From assembly GCF_001189535.1 (NCBI RefSeq), contig NZ_CP012070.1, positions 1,922,001-1,986,000 on the forward strand: a stretch of DNA of 64,000 nucleotides, read 5' to 3'. Below are positions 20,186-28,066 of the stretch, piece by piece (positions within the stretch are counted from its first letter, which is position 1; every line of letters starts with the position of its first letter). The DNA comes from Arsenicicoccus sp. oral taxon 190. Lineage in GTDB: Bacteria > Actinomycetota > Actinomycetes > Actinomycetales > Dermatophilaceae. The position numbers were made by a program, and so were the translations under genes. The notes beneath the pieces were generated by a model. It did no database searches and was not told where the DNA came from. It saw only the letters and a program-made list of their open reading frames with translations.

Positions 20186-21598
20186 GTGAGCGCTCGACTC
20201 AGCCCGCTGGACGCCTCGTTCCTCTACCTGGAGCGGCCCCACGCCGTGATGCACGTGGGGGCCGTCCTCGTCTTCGACGAGCCCGACACCGCCCCCACCC
20301 ACGCCGAGCTGCTCGCGCGGGTGAGCGCCCGCATCGCCCAGGCACCCCGCTACCGGCACCGCGTGCGGTCCGTCCCCGGAGGCGTCGCCAACCCGGTGTG
20401 GGTGACGGACGAGGCCTTCGACATCACCTACCACGTCCGGCGGGCGGCCCTGCCGCGGCCCGGCACAGCCGACCAGCTGGACGAGTTCGTGGCCCGGGTG
20501 CTCGCGCGGCCGTTGGACCGGGCGCGTCCGCTGTGGGAGCTCTACCTGGTCGAGGGTCTGGCGAGCGGCGGGTTCGCCCTGGTCACCAAGACCCACCAGG
20601 CGCTCGTGGACGGCGTGGACACCGTCGACCTCGGGCAGCTGCTGCTGGACGACGAGCCGACCGCCGACACCCCGGAGGCGACCGACTGGCGTCCCGCGCG
20701 GGAGCCGAGCGACCTCCAGCTGGTGCTGGGGGCCCTGGTCGGGGCGGCGCGCAGCCCGGGCCGCGTGGTCGAGGTGGCGGGCCACGGCGTCGCGGAGCTG
20801 CGCACCGCCGGGACCCGGATCCTGTCGGGCGTCGGGGAGGTGGCGTCGGCCGTCCTGAGCAGCGCGGCGCGACCTGCGGCGGAGAGCCCGCTCAACGGCC
20901 CCACGGGGCAGGCGCGCCGGTTCACCACCGTCACCACCAGCCTGGAGGACTACCGGCGGGTCCGGGCGGACGCCGACCGGGGGGACGTGGGTCTGGTCCC
21001 GGACGTCAACGACGTGATCCTGTCCGTCCTCACCGGCGCGCTGCGCTCGTGGCTGGAGGCTCGCGGGTTGCCGGTCACCCGCACCACGGCGGTGCGGGCC
21101 CTCGTGCCCGTAAGCGTCTACGACACCGACGGGGAGGGCGCCTCGGCGAGCCGGCTCTCGGCCTGCTTCGTGGACCTGCCGGTGGGGGAGCCCACCCCCC
21201 TCGTGCGGCTGCACCAGATCGCCTACGCCATGTGGCGCCAGGTCGACCGCGGCCGGGCCATCGGGGCGGGCACGCTGGCCGGTCTCGCCGGGTTCTCCTC
21301 GCCGACGCTGCACTCGCTCGGCGCCCGGCTCGGCAGCCTCGCCTCGCGGCGACTCTTCAACCTCGTCGTCACCAACGTGCCCGGCCCGCAGCAGCTGCGC
21401 TACCTCGGCACCGCGCCGATGACGGCGACCTATCCTGTGATGCCGGTGGCCGAGGGGCAGGCCATCGCGGTGGGCGTCACGTCCTACGCCGGTGGGGTGC
21501 ACTTCGGCATCAACGCCGACCGGGACCTCGTCCCCGACCTGGACACCCTGGCCGACGCGCTGACGGAGTCGCTCGCCGAGCTGGCCGACCGCACCTGA
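20186..21598 (+). CDS. WS/DGAT-like wax ester/triacylglycerol acyltransferase family protein
   Basis: A 470-residue protein of the WS/DGAT family, whose members esterify diacylglycerol or fatty alcohols with acyl-CoA. It starts at GTG 20186 (SARLSPLDASFLYLERPHAVMHVG), which matches the family N-terminus. The C-terminal domain has the conserved NLVVTNVPGPQQLRYLG and PVMPVAEGQAIAVGVTSYAG. The catalytic motif HHxxxDG reads HQALVDG (about residue 136): the second histidine, normally the general base, is glutamine. The enzyme may therefore be inactive, do a different reaction, or use another residue. Confidence 0.82.
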   Translation: MSARLSPLDASFLYLERPHAVMHVGAVLVFDEPDTAPTHAELLARVSARIAQAPRYRHRVRSVPGGVANPVWVTDEAFDITYHVRRAALPRPGTADQLDEFVARVLARPLDRARPLWELYLVEGLASGGFALVTKTHQALVDGVDTVDLGQLLLDDEPTADTPEATDWRPAREPSDLQLVLGALVGAARSPGRVVEVAGHGVAELRTAGTRILSGVGEVASAVLSSAARPAAESPLNGPTGQARRFTTVTTSLEDYRRVRADADRGDVGLVPDVNDVILSVLTGALRSWLEARGLPVTRTTAVRALVPVSVYDTDGEGASASRLSACFVDLPVGEPTPLVRLHQIAYAMWRQVDRGRAIGAGTLAGLAGFSSPTLHSLGARLGSLASRRLFNLVVTNVPGPQQLRYLGTAPMTATYPVMPVAEGQAIAVGVTSYAGGVHFGINADRDLVPDLDTLADALTESLAELADRT

Positions 21599-21663
21599 CC
21601 GCTCGCCCCGCCCGTCCCCGTCCGCCCGAGCCACGCACGCCCCGAAGCCGCCCAGGAGCCACC

Positions 21664-22086
21664 ATGTCGCTGCGACGCACCTACCTGCCCCTCGACCCGG
21701 AGGCCCTGCGCCTGCTGCAGCGCGAGGGCACCGTCCTCGCGGAGGGGGCGGCCGCGACCGGCTACGCCGTCACCGCCGCCGTCGTCGCCGAGCTCGCCAA
21801 CGCCGACGAGGAGGAGCGCGAGTATGACGCCCTCCTCGAGGCCGCGGCACAGGCCGGCGTGGGCGCCACCGGCCGACGCCGGGTGGTCGCGGCGGCGGAC
21901 CTGCCGACCGCCGCCGTGGAGGACCTCCCGGGGGGTTATGCCGAGGTGCGGGTCACCGGCCCGGTGTCGGGGGAGCGGGTCGTCGCGTTCCACGTCGACG
22001 AGACCGTCGCGCACGAGGACGCCGACCTGCTGTGGTACGACGTGACCGAGCTCGGCGACGTGCTGCGCCTGCTCGAGCAGCCCTGA
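21664..22086 (+). CDS. Conserved hypothetical protein (DUF6912-like)
   Basis: A 140-residue cytoplasmic protein that starts MSLRRTYLPLDPEALRLL, typical of a small actinobacterial family of unknown function. The rest is alpha/beta: an alanine-rich helix (AVTAAVVAELANADEEEREYDALLEAA), then strands ending WYDVTELGDVLRLLEQ. There is no signal peptide or membrane helix. It lies 65 bases after the acyltransferase gene on the same strand and could be co-transcribed with it. Confidence 0.7.
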   Translation: MSLRRTYLPLDPEALRLLQREGTVLAEGAAATGYAVTAAVVAELANADEEEREYDALLEAAAQAGVGATGRRRVVAAADLPTAAVEDLPGGYAEVRVTGPVSGERVVAFHVDETVAHEDADLLWYDVTELGDVLRLLEQP

Positions 22087-22088
22087 CG

Positions 22089-22190
22089 CGGTAGCCCGCA
22101 GCCCGCCGTAGCCCGCAGCGCGCCGCAGCCCGCAGCCGGGCCCTAGCGCCGCAGCGCGCCGCAGCGCGCCGCGGCTCGCAGCGTCGTCTG
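22089..22190. repeat. Degenerate GTAGCCCGCAGC / GCGCCGCAGC repeats
   Basis: About 100 bases after the DUF6912-like gene are made of short imperfect direct repeats (TAGCCCGCAGC three times, CGCCGCAGCGCG several times). No spacer regularity or palindromic unit is present, so this is a low-complexity intergenic stretch, not a CRISPR. Confidence 0.6.
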
Positions 22191-22193
22191 GTC

Positions 22194-22544
22194 TCAGCCG
22201 GAGACGTCGGCGAGACTCTCGCGGACACGCGCCAACGTGCGACCGAGGCGGACGACATCGGCCCGGAGCCGCGCCTGCGCCAGCTGCTGCTCCGTCGGGT
22301 CGGCACCCAGGGCACCCACGTCGGCGAGCACCACCGCGTGACGCTGGGTCGCCTCCGCGAGCAGCCCCAGGGCGGTCACGACGGCGTCGAGCCGGGCGAG
22401 CGCCTCGCCGCTCACCGGCGCCTCGCCGCTCACCGGCGCCGCCCCCGCCAGGGCGGAGCGCAGCCCCTGCTCCTGCCGGCGCAGCGTCGCAGCCAGCGCC
22501 GAGACCGAGGCCGGGTCGGCGCCGGCGGCGGCATACGGGCTCAT
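22194..22544 (-). CDS. Small helical hypothetical protein
   Basis: A 116-residue protein I do not recognise. It begins MSPYAAAGADPASVSALAATLRR and reads as long amphipathic helices separated by a short linker, a helical-hairpin look similar in size to ESX/WXG100 proteins but with no WXG motif. The linker holds a duplicated hexapeptide (APVSGE APVSGE) from an 18-base tandem repeat at about 22408-22443. Its ATG overlaps the stop of the upstream 84-residue gene, so the two are co-translated. Confidence 0.65.
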   Translation of the reverse strand: MSPYAAAGADPASVSALAATLRRQEQGLRSALAGAAPVSGEAPVSGEALARLDAVVTALGLLAEATQRHAVVLADVGALGADPTEQQLAQARLRADVVRLGRTLARVRESLADVSG

Positions 22545-22795
22545 CGTGCGCCCGAGGGGGACGATGGGCGAGCCGGTTGAGCCGGGGCGCCGTCGAGCTC
22601 GGCCGCGACCTGCGCCAGGCACTGCTCGAGCTGGTCGAGGCAGGCGACGAGCTCACCGCGGACCTGCGGCGCCGGCTCGACCGCGCGAGCGGCCCACGCG
22701 ATCTCGGCGGCCGCGTCGTCGACGGCCGCCGCGAGGGAACGCCGGGCCGCCGCTGGGTCACCCGCACGGGTGAGGGGGCGAGGGCGGGAGAGCAC
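22541..22795 (-). CDS. Small helical hypothetical protein, first of a coupled pair
   Basis: An 84-residue protein starting at GTG 22795. Residues about 10-68 form one or two alanine-rich amphipathic helices with two cysteines (VACLDQLEQCLAQV) and a proline-rich tail. It is coupled by ATGA overlap to the 116-residue gene. TAGAGT 6 bases before the GTG suggests a leaderless transcript, and a CTGTGGACGA motif lies 25 bases upstream of that box. Function unknown; a partner pair exported or acting together is a guess based on size and coupling. Confidence 0.6.
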   Translation of the reverse strand: MLSRPRPLTRAGDPAAARRSLAAAVDDAAAEIAWAARAVEPAPQVRGELVACLDQLEQCLAQVAAELDGAPAQPARPSSPSGAR

Positions 22796-22801
22796 CCGTC
22801 G

Positions 22802-22807
22802 ACTCTA
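22802..22807 (-). promoter_or_regulatory. -10 box (TAGAGT) for the small helical pair
   Basis: On the minus strand TAGAGT lies 6 bases before the GTG at 22795, the leaderless spacing seen repeatedly in this window. Confidence 0.45.
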
Positions 22808-22832
22808 GCGGCGCGCCCCGGGGTGACGCGGT

Positions 22833-22842
22833 TCGTCCACAG
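22833..22842 (-). promoter_or_regulatory. Single CTGTGGACGA motif upstream of the small helical pair
   Basis: Read on the minus strand, CTGTGGACGAAC ends 23 bases before the TAGAGT -10 box, which places it over or next to the -35 position. It matches the motif found at comF and at both pilus loci. Confidence 0.45.
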
Positions 22843-22858
22843 CCCGCCGCGCCCTTCC

Positions 22859-22921
22859 CGTCGAGAGGCGACAGATCGGGGTCATCCGCGGGTCATGACC
22901 CCGATGTGTCGCCTCTCGACG
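22859..22921. repeat. 27-base inverted repeat between divergent genes
   Basis: Arms 22859-22885 and 22895-22921 are inverse copies with one mismatch (26 of 27) around a 9-base loop. The 322-base gap 22796-23117 separates divergent genes, so a terminator is not expected here. The rest of the gap holds the CTGTGGACGA motif, a TAGTCT -10 box for the dehydrogenase gene at 23056-23061, and nothing else recognised. Confidence 0.8.
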
Positions 22922-23117
22922 TCGGTGCATGTCCACGCGTCCGTGCGCATGGCCGCAGGAGAAAACACGCCGGGGTCGTGGTTCGACGCATCATCCTGCG
23001 GTGAGACCCCCGTCGCGAAGGCAGGGGGCGGCCCGTGGCGGCCGCGCCGAGCGGCTAGTCTCGGACCCAGTGCACACCGTCGTGCACCCGTCGAGATCGA
23101 TGAGGTAGTCACAGGCC

Positions 23118-26100
23118 ATGTCTGCATCCTTCGACCAGTCCCGCGACGAGCTGCTGACCGCGGCCGCGCAGGTGGCAGGACGCTCCCGGGACGGCACCAC
23201 CGCCCAGCTCCTGTCCCGCTACTACTGGCACACCGCGTCAGAGGACCTCGCCGCCCGAGCGCCGGAGGACCTGCTCGGCGCCGCGCTGTCCCACCGCGAC
23301 CTCGCCCGCCAACGGGACCAGGGCACCGCCAACGTGCGGGTCTTCACCCCCACCGTCGCGGAGAACAAGTGGTCCTGCGGCCACACCGTCGTCCAGGTCG
23401 TGACCGACGACATGCCCTTCCTGGTGGACTCGGTCAACGCCGCGATCATGCTCGACGGCCGCACCATCCACCACATCGTCCACCCGCGGCTGGTCGTGCG
23501 CCGCGACCTGGAGGGCCGGCTGGTCGAGGTCCTGGACGTGGACCCCGAGGACGCCCCGGCCGGGGAGTTCGACGTGGTGGTGGAGTCCTGGATGCACGTC
23601 GAGATCGACCGCGAGTCCGACCCGCAGGACCTGCGCGACCTGGAGGCCCGGGTCCGGCGGGTCCTCGGGGACGTCCGCGAGGCCGTCGAGGACTGGCCCA
23701 AGATGCGCGACCGCGCCGCCGCGACGGCGGCCCACTTGCAGGACCACCGCCCGCCGCACGTCCCCGACGAGGAGGTCGACCAGGCGGTGCGGCTGCTCGA
23801 GTGGCTCGCCGACGACAACTTCACCTTCGTCGGGTGCCGCGACTACCAGCTGGAGGGCGGCGACGACGAGCTGGCCCTGCGGGCCGTGCAGGGCACCGGC
23901 CTCGGGATCCTGCGCTACGACGAGCGGCAGGCCTCGGTGCCCCACCTCGAGGGCGAGGTGCGGGCCAAGGCCCGTGAGCCGCACGTGCTGATCATCACCA
24001 AGGCCAACTCCCGCTCGACGGTGCACCGCTCCGCCTACCTGGACTACATCGGCGTGAAGACCTTCGACGACGAGGGCGTCGTCGTGGGCGAGCGCCGCTT
24101 CCTCGGGCTGTTCACGTCTGGCGCCTACACCGACTCCGTGCTGCGCATCCCCGTCGTCGCCGACAAGGTCCAGGAGGCGCTGCGGCTGTCCGGCTACAGC
24201 CCCGACAGCCACGACGGCCGCGACCTCGTCGGGGTGCTGCAGACCTTCCCCCGCGACGAGATCTTCCAGTCCGAGCCGGCCGAGCTCGCCGAGACCGCCA
24301 TGGCGATCATCCACGCCAAGGTGCGTCGCCAGCTGCGGGTCTTCCTGCGGCAGGACGTCTACGGCCGGTTCACGTCCTGCCTCGTCTACCTGCCCCGCGA
24401 CCGCTACAACACCTACTCGCGGCTGCGCATCGAGGCCCTGCTGCGCGAGGCCTTCGCCAGCGACGAGATCGAGTACACCACCCGCGTCAACGAGTCCACG
24501 CTGGCCCGCCTGCACTTCGTGGTCCGGACGCCCCGCGGCGTCGCCCTGCCCGACGTCGACCGACAAGCCTTGGAGAAGAAGATGATCGACATCACGCGCG
24601 CCTGGGGGGACGACCTGGGCGAGGCGGTGACCAACGAGCACGGCGAGGAGGAGGCCGCTCGGCTGCTGAAGACCTACGGCGAGGGGTTCTCCCAGGCCTA
24701 CAAGGAGGACTTCACGGCCCGCGTCGCGGTCGTCGACCTCGAGCACCTCGAGGCGCTCGGCGACGGCCGGCTCGGCCTCAACCTCTACCAGCCGCTCGGC
24801 GCCCCCGCCGAGGAGCGGCGGATGAAGGTCTACACCGACCGTGAGCTGTCGCTGTCCCGGGTGCTGCCGATCTTCACCAACCTGGGCGTCGAGGTCACCG
24901 ACGAGCGGCCGTATGCCGTGGAGCGGGACGGCCGGGGTCCCGCCTTCGTCTACGACTTCGGGCTCAAGGCCCCGAGCGCGCAGGCGTGGGACGACCACGG
25001 CGGCGACGTGCGCGGCCACGTGCAGGAGGTCTTCGCGCAGGCGTGGAGCGGGGAGATCGAGTCGGACCGGCTCAACGCGCTGGTCCTCGGCGCCGGGCTG
25101 ACCGCCCGCCAGGTCGTGATCCTGCGCTCCATCGCCAAGTACCTCCGCCAGGCCGGCACCACCTTCACCGCCAGCTACATCCAGGACGTCCTGGTCACCA
25201 ACCCCCGGATCGCGCGGATGCTGGTGGAGCTGTTCGAGACGCGGTTCGGGCTGGACCGCTTCTCCGACGAGGCGGGGCTGGGGGAGCGGCATACGGCTGA
25301 GCAGGAGGTCGTGGACCAGATCCTCGAGGCGCTGGAGGACGTCGCGTCGCTGGACGCGGACCGGATCATCCGCGCCTTCCTCGGCACGATCCAGGCGGTG
25401 CTGCGCACCAACTACTACCAGCGTGCCGAGGACGGCTCCTGGAAGCCCTACCTTGCGATGAAGCTCGACCCGCACGCCGTGCCCGGGCTGCCGGCGCCCA
25501 GGCCGAGGTTCGAGGTGTGGGTCTACGGGCCCCGCGTCGAGGGCGTGCACCTGCGGTTCGGCAACGTCGCCCGGGGTGGCCTGCGGTGGAGCGACCGCCG
25601 CGAGGACTTCCGCACCGAGGTCCTCGGGCTGGTCAAGGCGCAGATGGTCAAGAACGCCGTCATCGTGCCCACCGGCTCCAAGGGCGGCTTCTTCGCCAAG
25701 CAGCTGCCGGACCCGGCGGTGGACCGGGACGCCTGGCTCGCGGAGGGCGTGGAGGCCTACAAGCTCTTCATCTCCGGGCTGCTCGACCTGACCGACAACC
25801 GCGTCGGGCAGGACATCGTGCCGCCTCGGGACGTCGTGCGGCACGACCCCGACGACCCCTACCTGGTCGTCGCGGCCGACAAGGGGACCGCGAAGTTCAG
25901 CGACATCGCCAACGGCGTGGCGCAGTCCTACGGCTTCTGGCTCGACGACGCGTTCGCGTCCGGCGGGTCGGCGGGCTACGACCACAAGGGCATGGGCATC
26001 ACCGCGCGCGGTGCCTGGGAGTCGGTCAAGCGGCACTTCCGCGAGCTCGGGCTGGACACCCAGACCGAGGACTTCACGGTCGTCGGCGTCGGCGACATGA

Positions 26101-27989
26101 GCGGTGACGTCTTCGGCAACGGCATGCTGCTGTCCGAGCACATCCGCCTGGTCGCGGCCTTCGACCACCGGCACATCTTCGTCGACCCCTCGCCGGTGGC
26201 CGACAGCTCGTATGCCGAGCGCCGCCGCCTCTTCGACCTGCCGCGATCCTCGTGGGCCGACTACGACGAGGCGCTGATCAGCGAGGGCGGCGGGGTCTTC
26301 CCCCGCTCCGCCAAGTCGGTGCCCGTGTCGCCCCAGATGGCCGAGGCGCTCGGCATCGAGAACGCCCCGGCGACGATGACGCCGGCCGAGCTGATGAAGG
26401 CGATCCTGCAGGCGCCGGTCGACCTGGTCTGGAACGGCGGCATCGGCACCTACATCAAGGCCTCCCCCGAGACCAACGCGTCGGTCGGTGACCGCGCCAA
26501 CGACCCGATCCGGGTCGACGGGCGGGACCTGCGCTGCCGCGTCGTCGGGGAGGGCGGCAACCTCGGCGCCACCCAGCTGGGACGCATCGAGGCCGCCCGG
26601 GCCGGGATCCACGTCAACACCGACGCGATCGACAACTCCGCCGGGGTGGACACCTCCGACCACGAGGTCAACATCAAGATCCTGCTGACCGGGCTGATGA
26701 AGGAGGGCGACCTCACCCTCAAGCAGCGCAACGAGCTGCTCGCCTCGATGACCGACGAGGTGGCCTACCAGGTGCTGCGGGACAACTACGAGCAGAACGT
26801 CCTGCTCGGCAACGCCCGCCACCAGGAGCACCTGATGCTGCCCGCCCACAAGCGGCTCATCGGCTGGCTGGAGGAGCGCGGCGAGCTCGACCGGTCGCTG
26901 GAGTTCCTGCCCTCGGACGCCGAGATCGACCAGCGCAACGCCGACGGCGCGGGCCTGACCTCCCCGGAGGCGTCGGTGCTGGTGGCCTACTCCAAGCTGG
27001 CGCTCAAGGCCGACCTGCAGGACAGCGGGCTGCCCGACGAGCCGTTCTTCCGCAGCACCCTGGCCGAGTACTTCCCCGAGCCGGTCCGGGAGCGTTACGC
27101 CGAGGAGCTGCAGGCGCACCCGCTGCGGCGGGAGATCATCATCAACTCGGTCGTCAACTCCCTCATCAACCGCGGCGGCATGACCTTCGCCTTCCGCGCG
27201 ATCGAGGAGACGGCGGCGAGCCCCGAGCAGATCACCAAGGCCTTCGTGGTGGCCCGCGAGGTCTTCGACCTGCGAGGTTTCGTCACGCGGGTCGAGGCGC
27301 TGGACAACGTCGTCTCCACGGACACCCAGACGTGGATGTACCTCGAGTTCCGGCGGCTGATGGACCGCGCGACCCGGTGGTTCCTGCAGAACCGCGCGGC
27401 GACGCTGGACGTCCAGGCCGAGATCGACCGCTTCGCGGAGGCGGCCCGTCGGCTGCAGCCGCGCATCGCCGACCTGCTCAAGGGTAGCGAGCACGAGCGG
27501 CTGCTGGAGCAGGCGCGGCGGCTGCAGGACGAAGGGGTGCCGCAGGACCTGGCCGTCAGCGCCGCCGGCGTGCTGGACCTCTACTCGGTGCTCGACATCG
27601 TCGAGATCGCCCGCTCCTGCGACCGGGACGTCGACGACGTGGCCCGGCTGTACTTCCAGCTGTCGGAGCACTTCGGCGTCGACACGCTGCTCACCCGGGT
27701 GTCCGCGCTGCCGCGCGACGACCGCTGGGACGCCCTGGCGCGCGGCTCGATGCGCGACGACCTCTACGGCGCGCTGAGCGCCCTGACGGTCGCCGTGCTC
27801 CGGACCGCGGGCGACCGCACCGACCCCGGCGAGCAGATCGCCCGCTGGGAGGAGCTGCACGCCGACCAGCTGGCGCGGGCGCAGACCTCCCTGTCGGGCA
27901 TCACCCGGCTGGAGCGTCCGGGCATCGCCCCGCTCTCGGTCGCCCTGCGCACGCTGCGCAGCGTGATCCGCAGCGGCAGCAGCGACTGA
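23118..27989 (+). CDS. gdh: NAD-specific glutamate dehydrogenase, large (180 kDa) type
   Basis: Cytoplasmic enzyme that oxidatively deaminates glutamate to 2-oxoglutarate and ammonia. The 1623-residue length and architecture match the L-180 class (mycobacterial Rv2476c-type). The N-terminal half holds ACT-like regulatory segments (HTVVQVVTDDMPFLVDSVNAAI; KVRRQLRVFLRQDVYGRF); the catalytic part starts near residue 800 with NVARGGLRWSDR, VPTGSKGGFF (substrate lysine) and the GVGDMSGDVFGNGML Rossmann segment; a long helical C-terminus follows. ATG 23118 is used, with a TAGTCT -10 box 57 bases upstream. In mycobacteria the enzyme is tuned by the GarA/OdhI FHA protein; that partner is not in the window. 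Confidence 0.95.
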   Translation: MSASFDQSRDELLTAAAQVAGRSRDGTTAQLLSRYYWHTASEDLAARAPEDLLGAALSHRDLARQRDQGTANVRVFTPTVAENKWSCGHTVVQVVTDDMPFLVDSVNAAIMLDGRTIHHIVHPRLVVRRDLEGRLVEVLDVDPEDAPAGEFDVVVESWMHVEIDRESDPQDLRDLEARVRRVLGDVREAVEDWPKMRDRAAATAAHLQDHRPPHVPDEEVDQAVRLLEWLADDNFTFVGCRDYQLEGGDDELALRAVQGTGLGILRYDERQASVPHLEGEVRAKAREPHVLIITKANSRSTVHRSAYLDYIGVKTFDDEGVVVGERRFLGLFTSGAYTDSVLRIPVVADKVQEALRLSGYSPDSHDGRDLVGVLQTFPRDEIFQSEPAELAETAMAIIHAKVRRQLRVFLRQDVYGRFTSCLVYLPRDRYNTYSRLRIEALLREAFASDEIEYTTRVNESTLARLHFVVRTPRGVALPDVDRQALEKKMIDITRAWGDDLGEAVTNEHGEEEAARLLKTYGEGFSQAYKEDFTARVAVVDLEHLEALGDGRLGLNLYQPLGAPAEERRMKVYTDRELSLSRVLPIFTNLGVEVTDERPYAVERDGRGPAFVYDFGLKAPSAQAWDDHGGDVRGHVQEVFAQAWSGEIESDRLNALVLGAGLTARQVVILRSIAKYLRQAGTTFTASYIQDVLVTNPRIARMLVELFETRFGLDRFSDEAGLGERHTAEQEVVDQILEALEDVASLDADRIIRAFLGTIQAVLRTNYYQRAEDGSWKPYLAMKLDPHAVPGLPAPRPRFEVWVYGPRVEGVHLRFGNVARGGLRWSDRREDFRTEVLGLVKAQMVKNAVIVPTGSKGGFFAKQLPDPAVDRDAWLAEGVEAYKLFISGLLDLTDNRVGQDIVPPRDVVRHDPDDPYLVVAADKGTAKFSDIANGVAQSYGFWLDDAFASGGSAGYDHKGMGITARGAWESVKRHFRELGLDTQTEDFTVVGVGDMSGDVFGNGMLLSEHIRLVAAFDHRHIFVDPSPVADSSYAERRRLFDLPRSSWADYDEALISEGGGVFPRSAKSVPVSPQMAEALGIENAPATMTPAELMKAILQAPVDLVWNGGIGTYIKASPETNASVGDRANDPIRVDGRDLRCRVVGEGGNLGATQLGRIEAARAGIHVNTDAIDNSAGVDTSDHEVNIKILLTGLMKEGDLTLKQRNELLASMTDEVAYQVLRDNYEQNVLLGNARHQEHLMLPAHKRLIGWLEERGELDRSLEFLPSDAEIDQRNADGAGLTSPEASVLVAYSKLALKADLQDSGLPDEPFFRSTLAEYFPEPVRERYAEELQAHPLRREIIINSVVNSLINRGGMTFAFRAIEETAASPEQITKAFVVAREVFDLRGFVTRVEALDNVVSTDTQTWMYLEFRRLMDRATRWFLQNRAATLDVQAEIDRFAEAARRLQPRIADLLKGSEHERLLEQARRLQDEGVPQDLAVSAAGVLDLYSVLDIVEIARSCDRDVDDVARLYFQLSEHFGVDTLLTRVSALPRDDRWDALARGSMRDDLYGALSALTVAVLRTAGDRTDPGEQIARWEELHADQLARAQTSLSGITRLERPGIAPLSVALRTLRSVIRSGSSD

Positions 27990-28005
27990 CGGCGGCCCCG
28001 TCGTG

Positions 28006-28045
28006 CGGGGGCGCGGCATACGTGCTGGTGCGTATGCCGCCCCCA
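28006..28045 (+). terminator. Hairpin after the glutamate dehydrogenase gene, with inverted octamers
   Basis: CGGCATACG (28014-28022) and CGTATGCCG (28031-28039) pair around an 8-base loop, extended by GGGGGC and GCCCCC with a small bulge. It lies 17 bases after the stop. As in the ahcY terminator, the stem core is the GTATGNCG octamer in inverted pair. Confidence 0.7.
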
Positions 28046-28054
28046 CCCGTGGCC

Positions 28055-28060
28055 TAGGGT
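28055..28060 (+). promoter_or_regulatory. -10 box (TAGGGT), leaderless start for the PdtaS-like kinase
   Basis: TAGGGT ends 6 bases before the GTG at 28067. It sits immediately after the upstream hairpin, so the kinase gene probably has its own leaderless transcript. Confidence 0.5.
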
Positions 28061-28066
28061 GGGCCG

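Noticed and set aside
22089..22190. CRISPR-like repeats
   Set aside because: Units are short, irregular and without unique spacers; no cas genes in the window.
23238..28046. 1602-residue open frame antisense to the glutamate dehydrogenase gene
   Set aside because: Antisense frame kept open by high GC; composition (V/G/H/D/L repeats) is typical of shadows, while the plus-strand gene has clear family motifs.
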